A stretch of DNA of 64,000 bases, taken from contig NC_092676.1 of assembly GCF_964355755.1 (NCBI RefSeq), forward strand, positions 28,688,288 through 28,752,287, written 5' to 3'. The DNA comes from Antedon mediterranea. Lineage: Eukaryota; Echinodermata; Crinoidea; Comatulida; Antedonidae. Positions 57,401 through 64,000 of the stretch are shown in pieces. A model generated the notes under the pieces. The model was given only the letters and a program-made list of their open reading frames with translations, searched no databases and had not been told where the DNA came from. Numbering within the stretch: the stretch's first letter is position 1; each line of letters begins with the position of its first letter. Made by a program: the position numbers and the translations under genes.

Positions 57401-59590
57401 TGTCTAGTATTTTGACGCATGGTTCTTAAACACGTATGCACGTATACTGTGTCTACTCTCCTATGCTATGTCGGTTGTTATTGGTCAAGTTTAAGTTATT
57501 TGCGTGTTTGCGTTGCGTCCTAGTGTGAAACAAAGCTTAAGTTAGTTGCATGTACGTGTTTGCGCTGCGTCCTAATGTGAACCAAGCTTAAGTTAGTTGC
57601 GTGAATACTTCGTCTTGCGTTTCGTCCTAGTGTGAACCAAGCTTTATTATGTTGCGTGTCGATATCTGCGTTTCGTCCTAGTGAGAACCAAGCTTAAGTT
57701 AGTTGCGTGTACATGTTTGCGTTTCGTCCTAGTTTGAATCAAGCTTAAGTTAGTTGCGTGTACATGTTTGCGTTTCGTCCTAGTTTGAATCAAGCTTAAG
57801 TTAGTTGCGTGTACGTGTTTGCGTTGCGTCCTAGTGGGAACCAAGCTTAAGTTAGTTGCGTGTACTACCGTTTCGTCCTAGTGTGAACCAAGCTTAAGTT
57901 ATTTGCGTGTACGTGTTTGCGTCCCAGTGGGAACCAAACTTAAGTTAATGCTAATGAAATTCAAACCGGAAATATTCAGGTAGCCAGATTATTTATTAGT
58001 ATAGGCCTAAAATGAAATTTCATAACTCGGAAATGTCAGAGTAAATCAGTCAACAAGTTTTCTTTAATATTTATTGTTTAATATTTTATGGCAGTACACT
58101 CCTTTAAGAATGTGACTACATACTTGTACACACATAATGCATAATGTATCTTATCTACTGTTGAAGGTCACTGATTATTATACATTCCGTGATTTTCGTA
58201 GACTCCCATCTGACTAATGAATGATGACTTGAAATGACATCGCGTAAACTAGGGCATCTTTGTGTAGTACACTCCAGTTAGTCGTCGTATGCTGGTTATA
58301 ATTAAATTTTTTCGTGCATTTCTTGCCTGGCCGGATGATGAAAGATTAACAAATATTTAAGGAGACAAAAAAAGACTTTCTAATAAACTTTAAAAAATAT
58401 TCTATTTGAAATTATAAACTTATATAGGCAAGTATTGATTTGCAGAAAGTCGTACTAAATGGAGAGGTTTAAAAAACCACAATAACTCGTCATTTACCGT
58501 ATGTAAAAAATGGAATGTATTCCTAGCAAGTCTACATCTTTTTCGTTGCTATACTTGTCGTAGTCTTACCCACTAGAGACGCAACACGTAACGCAACGTA
58601 GTGATTTGACTAATCACGAGCGATGGATTATTCGAACCGTCTTGTTTGCGTTGCGTCTACGTTCTTGTGTTGCGTTTCTCTAGTCTAGTAGGAACCAAGC
58701 TTTAAGTTTATAATATGTTAAATCGACAGTAATGGCACGCGCACGCATAAATACACATTGAAGTACGGTACACTATTTACAAGCGAAGAGTGGTATTGTA
58801 ATATAATCTCATTCTTTCCTAACTGTACTAATATTAATACTGTAGTACCAACTGAATCATTGTTGTTTTAGGTAGGCCTACCAATTATATTCTTATTAAT
58901 CACCGTTTTTTATCTTCATTCATCATTTTTATTTTCATAAAGTGTTACTACCAAGTACATCGTCTCGAAGAGAACCAGGTGTAAAGTTAGACCTACGGAG
59001 CGGCAATGTAACAGGTTCAAGTGATTGTATACAGATAATCGTGCCCCCAATCCCGTCGAACAACGGACTATGTGACTCCCAAGCTGTAGTAAAGGTCGAC
59101 TTCTCTGGAATATGCAAATCTGTCAAGTTTGTCTTGATGTACGGTGATAATCCTACGTTATGGACAGTAGATATATCTGACTCGCAGACAGGGGACGGGT
59201 ACGGGGGAAGTCGAGATCAAGTAAAAGCGTCAAACATCGCTGAAACGCAAATATTTAATAGACAGATGCGTATTTACAGCAACAGTCTCCCGGGACACAC
59301 AGACGCAACAATCGACGGGGGATTACTGCTTAAAGTTATTGATAATATTGCAGAAAAAGGAAGTAGATTAACTTTACAAATAAGTGATGAGAGGATACAG
59401 TGGAATAATCACAAATCTGAGAAGGGTGTGATGAGGAACAAGTACCTCTACACTTTAAGCGGACAAGAACCTATATTTGGGGATGAACTAGAGTATAATA
59501 TATATGCAGGATTTAATAGAGTTCCCGGAGGAACGTTTCGGTCGGGAACTGGTCTCTGCGATGTTAATATTTATCCAATAACAAATGAAG
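54428..59590 (+). CDS. Unrecognised secreted protein, 5' part (exons 54428-54509 and 58943-59590)
   Basis: Exon 1 starts at an ATG (54428, with a second in-frame ATG at 54458) and encodes a hydrophobic leader (LFSLSLIMLIT). Its donor GTAAGT leaves phase 1. This fits exon 2, whose acceptor AG lies at 58941-58942. The joint codon is GTG (Val28). Exon 2 adds 215 codons and ends at a GTAAGC donor in phase 1, so the gene continues past this exon, probably outside the window. The visible 243 residues contain four cysteines after the leader (56, 71, 85, 233), a possible N-glycan site (N49), and an aromatic/Gly-rich stretch with MYGDNPTLW (93-101) and GDGYGG (111-116). The region looks like a beta-rich extracellular domain. 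I do not recognise the family. The 4.4-kb intron contains family B MITEs and a SINE. Confidence 0.7.
55445..55580. mobile_element. Harbinger-like MITE family B copy (intron of the secreted-protein gene)
   Basis: The left end ACCCACTCTAGGACGCAACG, the core TTGACCAATCAAAATCGATGG with its inverse, and the right end TCCTAATGGGAACCAGGCT. Confidence 0.75.
55971..56239 (-). mobile_element. tRNA-derived SINE, third family
   Basis: Read on the minus strand from 56239, it starts GGTGAGTGGCCAAGCGGTTA (A-box, Leu/Ser-like) with a B-box GGGTTCGAGCCTA near 56170. The body then contains GTGCACTTTAAAGAACCTAG, ACAAGTAGGGGGTTACTAG and a 3' end AGGGTCACCCTCT. It has near-intact Pol III boxes. A single copy is seen in the window, so the boundaries are approximate. 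Confidence 0.75.
56240..57480. other. Intronic stretch, nothing recognised
   Basis: AT-rich. GC-palindromic words (GACGCGCGCG, ACGCATGCGT, ACGCGCGCGT) recur at 56300-56380, each near TTTTGAACGC, and suggest a small degraded repeat. No exon is identified. Confidence 0.4.
57484..57955. repeat. Satellite of about nine 51-bp units derived from a MITE terminus
   Basis: Each unit reads approximately AAGCTTAAGTTAGTTGCGTG, TACGTGTTTGCG, TTGCGTCCTAGTGTGAACC. The last part is the right terminus of MITE family B. Two adjacent units are identical and the others differ by a few bases or indels. The minus-strand frame with TRTKRKHVHATNLS repeats is a by-product. Confidence 0.9.
58564..58701. mobile_element. 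Harbinger-like MITE family B copy, just before exon 2 of the secreted gene
   Basis: The left end ACCCACTAGAGACGCAACAC, a diverged core TTTGACTAATCACGAGCGAT, and the right end CTAGTAGGAACCAAGCT. It lies about 240 bp before the acceptor at 58941. Confidence 0.75.
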
Positions 59591-59664
59591 GTAAGCTCCA
59601 TCATTTTACTTTTTGTACAGATGATAATAGTTACGTTGTTACAGCAAGTTAGATTGCTTTGTTT

Positions 59665-59845
59665 AAGCTTGGTTCCCACTAGAACGTAACGCAAGGACGT
59701 AAACGCAACGCAAGTGAATTGACCAATCACAAGCGATGGCTTATTCGCTTGTGATTGCTAACTGTCTATAACTTCGCTTGTCATTGGTTGAAACGCTTGC
59801 GTTGCGTTTACGTCCTTGCGTTACGTTCTAGTGGGAACCAAGCTT
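59665..59845. mobile_element. Harbinger-like MITE family B, intact copy with TTA duplication
   Basis: Inverted termini AGCTTGGTTCCCACTAG and CTAGTGGGAACCAAGCT with TTA directly outside both ends. The inner arms and core match the copies at 7627-7801 and 8131-8307 closely. This is the best reference copy in the window. Confidence 0.9.
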
Positions 59846-59894
59846 TAGAGTGAAAACTCTCAGGAAAAACCACGCAAGAAAACTTATCTTTGTT

Positions 59895-60063
59895 AAGCGC
59901 GGTTCCCACTAGAGACACAACGCAAGGTTGTATGCGCAATGCAAGTGAGTTGACCAATGACAAGCCACTGTTCTAATGCTAATACTCCATCGCTTGTGAT
60001 TGGTCAAATCACTTACGTTGCGTTATGTCCTTGCGTTGCGTCGCTAGAGTGAGAACTAAGCTT
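59895..60063. mobile_element. Harbinger-like MITE family B copy with TTA duplication
   Basis: Left end AGCGCGGTTCCCACTAGAG, right end CGCTAGAGTGAGAACTAAGCT, TTA on both sides. It is more diverged than its neighbour at 59665-59845. Confidence 0.85.
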
Positions 60064-60175
60064 TAATGCGTACGCGCAGCAGCACAAGTACACGCAATGC
60101 GATTATTTATCGTCGATTGTGATTGGTCAAATGATTTTGTTACTGGTCATACATTGTGTCTTACAACAAGCTTAA
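60064..60175. mobile_element. Decayed family B fragment
   Basis: GCAATGCGATTATTTATCGT and GATTGTGATTGGTCAAATGA recall the family core, ending in ACAAGCTTAA. The terminal GGTTCCCACTAG motif is lost. Confidence 0.4.
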
Positions 60176-61700
60176 GATTCCAGTAGGACTACATTGTATG
60201 AGGTGCGGTTATGTGTGCGAAAGAAAGGGGGATGTTTTTGTTTTCAATAATTATACCACGGTGTTAACCGCTGACAATTAATATATGATTGATTGCGGTG
60301 GTTTGACCAGCATGTTACCCTAGCGTACCAAATATGTTCATTGATTGTAAAAAAAGTGTTGCTGTTGATAGGTCTATGACCGAACTCTTTTTTTTTTACG
60401 TTGAAACATTCTTTACTGAACTAAGGTAATAAAGTATACAGGTGAGACACTCCTAAACCCGAATAGGCCTACACACCTAAAAACACCCCGATCTACGGAA
60501 TTCCAATAAATTATTAAAAAGCAGGAATGCAGGTAACAACTGGAACTTGAGATTCAGTTCTCAAATCTCATAGTATATCATGTTGTTGAAATATTTGTCG
60601 GTTTTTAACAAAGCTAAATTTTATGAAATATTCCAAGTCAATCGAGTATGTAGGTCACAGATTCGATTCAACGTTCTATATGGTCTTATTATCGTATGAG
60701 GGCGTAATTTAAGTGTAACGACGCTCGGCGACGGTAATTTGACAGATTTAGTCACATGATTTTGGTACCGTTTAAAAAATGTAAAACACTATTTATACAG
60801 AGCGCCAACTACGTTCCCTTAATCTATTCTTGAAATACTGAAGTCCGTGTCCTCAATTTAATTCCAGAAATTGTGAATGTAAATATTGTCTTTTTTATGA
60901 TTTTAGTTTATTTCGTTTTTTTCTCTCTTTCTATTTTCTTTTGATTGATTATATTTGTTTGCATGGTTACAAGTAGTATGAGTTCCAGACGGAGTTTTGA
61001 CTTAATATCAATTAAAAGATAAATATTTTGGCACATATGGCGCTTCATACGTATACTACTTGACAAAAATCTAAACTTCGACTGGTGGACTAACATAAAA
61101 AAAGACAATAAATACAGACTTGGAGCAAGCATAGGTTACAATGTATAATTCACGATTTACCCAGTAGTAACAAGTTCTAAATGTAATGATCCAAGGGACT
61201 TGTCTCAACAGATCTAGGAAACAATGTATTCAGCCTCGACATAAATTGTTATTATGATGTTTTCAGTGTTTATTTGACATGTGACTGGATAGGAATTTAT
61301 TGCCATCACTTTATTTACTATACAACTAAATTCTGTTCCAGTTTGATTTATCAAGCAGTTACCGTCAATTTAAGCTCAATAATAATACGGTATAAAAGTT
61401 CACTTCCCAGCCTGGTTCTAACAAATGGAGTACATATTGAAAGTGTAGTCAGACTAAAATAGGACAAATCAATTTTAAAAATTAAAAGGAAAAACAGTAA
61501 TAAATAATAATAAATGAATGCATTATTGGTAGAAATAGCTTTTACGAACGATCGTGTATATTCTATCAGTTGCGCCACCAAGTTGCCGGGAATCTATCTT
61601 CGGTGAATTCCTAGGTTTAAATTCGATTCTAAAACTGTTGATTACTAAATAAACTTTAATTACGACTTAGGCCTACTACACTATTAATTATCGTATCGCA
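60176..61700. other. Non-coding stretch, nothing recognised
   Basis: AT-rich. I looked for a phase-1 acceptor that would continue the secreted-protein gene and found none convincing. No RNA gene is seen. Confidence 0.4.
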
Positions 61701-61703
61701 GGC

Positions 61704-61761
61704 TACCGCTTGTGATTGGTCAAATTGCTTGCATTGCGTCCTCTAGTGGGAACTACGCTTA
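61704..61761. mobile_element. Right half of a family B MITE
   Basis: CTTGTGATTGGTCAAATTGC, TTGCATTGCGTCC and CTAGTGGGAACTACGCTTAA form the family's right half. The left half is absent. Confidence 0.75.
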
Positions 61762-63622
61762 ATCTTTGCGACAACTAAAATGCAGCACATCAGTAACATT
61801 CGGATTGTTTTTACGTTGAGCTGAGTGTGTATATTGATAAAACTCGATAATGACGGACTTTAATATTAAACATCAATAAAACGAATCGCAAACACCGTGT
61901 ATGTAAACTGTTTTGATTTTAAATTCTCTAGGTCACTAAAATAACATCACTCAACAATTACATCTCTTTGAAAGTACCGTAAAACACTTTAGAAGACGGC
62001 GATGAAAGGTGGCTGTGGTATATTTTGTTTTAAGTGATGGGTCAGCTTAGGTGTTTGTATTACAGTTTCTCAATTCTTCCTGGAGGCTAGAAAACATAAA
62101 CAATATTGTACCTGGATGAGATGAGAAACCTGTCAGACGATAGATTGTTATTTATTGTCTGCTTTTACATCCATAATTACAACATGCGCGCCAATTTCCA
62201 TTATCGTGTCTCCGCGCCGCGACATTTATTCTCGCATAAACAATATTTATTCATGACGTCATTTCCTGTGTTTATGTTATTTTTAGCCTCTTAAATTCTA
62301 ATAAACTGATTTACACTCTTGTTGTCAATACATCGCCTTAGGATTCGTTAAAGTGGCATCGGTGGTAATTTGAGATTGTCCACCAAATGTGTTGAAATAT
62401 TTGATCATCTCTTTCCTATTCAAACAAACCGATTTATAGAGCGACTTTAAATAAACCAATAACAACATTCCTTTCGCTAAAGGACAATCTCCAACACCAC
62501 TGGGGAGTTTTTGTTTTTTGTGACCACTTCACTTCTTCAATATCTGATTTTATTTTAGTCTTCGTTCATTTCAAACATTTAACAACTAAACTTTATTTAA
62601 AATGCTGTGAACTATTATTAATAAATTAATATCTTTCATTCAGTTCATACAATCAATGTAGAATATTATTCTTTTGGTTAAATTTTTCCAGGAATGTTTT
62701 TTTTTTCTTTTATACCAACATTTTCAGAATTCGCTCACATATCTTTCTTTTTTATGTATCTACATATTGACAGTTATTCTTCTTCGCTGATGAGAAGCTT
62801 AGAATTAAATCAAAAGGAACGTCGGTATTAGCCCCGAGCCAATTGGTATTAATTCGAGCGTTAGTAGCTAGCTTTATTCGCTGTAAAATTGTTTAGCTGA
62901 CAGATCTCAACGGGACCCCAAAACAGAATGATTCAAACTGACATGACATGTTTAGAATGTTCATTCAACAAGCCTATGACAGATTGTTTTTGTAACACCA
63001 ATATTGCTAAGCGTTTTTTCTGTCGAATATAATTTTCATTTTATGAAACACAATCCATAATTTGTTGTCATCATCTAAACATTTAGGCCCAGTAATATTT
63101 CGTGAAACATAGCCTAGTCAAAGCGGTATTTATATTGCTGTTTTTGGAATTTTTTTTATGTTTGTGACGTTTTAGTATGTCTTTAAAGTAAACGTCATTT
63201 TCTTGGTAAAAAATAATTAAGGGTTGCGAACACTATTATGTTATTGTGTTTTGACGTAACCCCTTGACCAATTCAATCGAATAAATATATGAAAAATAAA
63301 TCCATGCAATTGCTAGATTAAAATTTAATTGGATTTCATCAATTGCAATTTGGAGAAGGGAGGAGTACTCACATATCTAGTTTTTTGTCTTGAACAAAAA
63401 GAACCGTTGTTATTGATATTACACGGATATATTTAATTTTTTTTTTAAACTAGATTAGAAAAGTAAAAACAAAACCATATGTTATAATTAAACTCTTATG
63501 TTTAATTATACTTTTACAAACGATTTAAGATTTATCAGTTGACTGTGTCGTAAAAGTTTATTTGATTAGCACATGGGGTAACACGTTCAATCGTGAAGTA
63601 ACTTGGAAATACCACTTTATAT
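61762..63622. other. Non-coding stretch, nothing recognised
   Basis: AT-rich. An acceptor-like TATTACAG near 62066 opens only a short frame that quickly stops. No gene is supported. Confidence 0.4.
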
Positions 63623-63782
63623 AGCTCTTTCTACACTATCAAACTAGTTTGAAAAAAAAGTGTGATGTGCCGAAATATGATAGTGATATGCCCAAATATG
63701 GTAGTGGTATGACATCATCATGCCCATATATGGGCACATCACATTTTTTGTCACATAAAACCTTGATAGTGTAGACAGAGCT
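63623..63782. mobile_element. Harbinger-like MITE family A, copy 9
   Basis: The left terminus AGCTCTTTCTACACTATC, the full core with CCCAAATATGGTAG and GACATCATCATGCCC, and the right terminus GATAGTGTAGACAGAGCT. Confidence 0.85.
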
Positions 63783-64000
63783 TAAAAGAACATTTGGCAT
63801 CAAAGAACAAAGCTAACATTCACAATTCATACAAATTGAAACATAATTTAAAACAGAAATGAATCCAAATGTATCCTATCTTTTGGAAATATGTACATAC
63901 GGAATTCGAAATGGTTCTGGGTTTAGGCTATTTCGTTTCTTGTTGACTTATCATCTGATATACCTATTATTTGGGTATCTCTTCTGGTAAGTGTAAAACC

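Noticed and set aside
57647-57844. Minus-strand frame with TRTKRKHVHATNLS repeats
   Set aside because: Antisense translation of the MITE-derived satellite, not a gene.
57484-57955. CRISPR-like array of repeats and spacers
   Set aside because: Whole 51-bp units repeat, including the would-be spacers; it is a satellite.
62059-62130. Possible third exon of the secreted-protein gene
   Set aside because: The phase would fit, but the frame stops within about 20 codons and shows no domain continuity.

Overview
The window is AT-rich, intron-rich and packed with short transposable elements. It reads as nuclear DNA of an animal, most likely a marine invertebrate deuterostome. An echinoderm is favoured from the protein character and the mix of tRNA-derived SINEs and Harbinger-like MITEs, but the species cannot be fixed from the sequence. 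No bacterial, viral or CRISPR features are seen.

Two genes are firmly recognised, both on the + strand. ELOVL6 (5817-6707) is a fatty-acyl elongase of the ELOVL3/6 type whose whole coding region lies in one exon. MYRF (11000-46382) is a complete myelin-regulatory-factor gene. I traced it through 22 coding exons, all GT-AG, with every reading phase closing and a total of 3045 nt (1014 residues plus stop). It keeps the full family architecture: acidic/proline-rich N-terminus, KKRK nuclear signal, Ndt80-type DNA-binding domain, S74-type self-cleaving chaperone domain with the Ser-Lys dyad (S522/K527), coiled coil, one membrane span and a cysteine-bearing lumenal C-terminus. A third gene starts near 54.4 kb (54428-54509 plus 58943-59590) and runs out of the window. 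It encodes a secreted protein I do not recognise. A possible alternative signal-peptide first exon lies at 51991-52586.

Layout: 1-5816 is non-coding with hairpin MITEs, one SINE and duplicated segments. 5817-7475 is ELOVL6 and its 3' UTR, which carries a run of CRE-like TGACGTCA motifs. 7493-8417 is a nest of MITEs. 9425-10999 holds a MITE, a C-rich tract and the putative MYRF promoter. 11000-46382 is MYRF, whose introns hold a TTAA-flanked element, a hAT MITE with an 8-bp target duplication, a pogo/Tigger-like element, a LINE reverse-transcriptase remnant, SINEs and several minisatellites lying next to splice sites. 46383 to about 49690 is the likely long MYRF 3' UTR. 49.9-54.4 kb contains a perfect 30-bp palindrome and a possible CCAAT promoter. 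57.5-61.8 kb is rich in one MITE family, including a 51-bp satellite grown from its terminus.

The genes share no obvious pathway. ELOVL6 acts in ER lipid elongation and MYRF is an ER-tethered transcription factor, so any link through membrane lipids is only a guess. The most notable features are the gene-wide conservation of the MYRF self-cleavage machinery, a possible alternative-signal-peptide locus for an unknown secreted protein, and several clear snapshots of mobile-element history.
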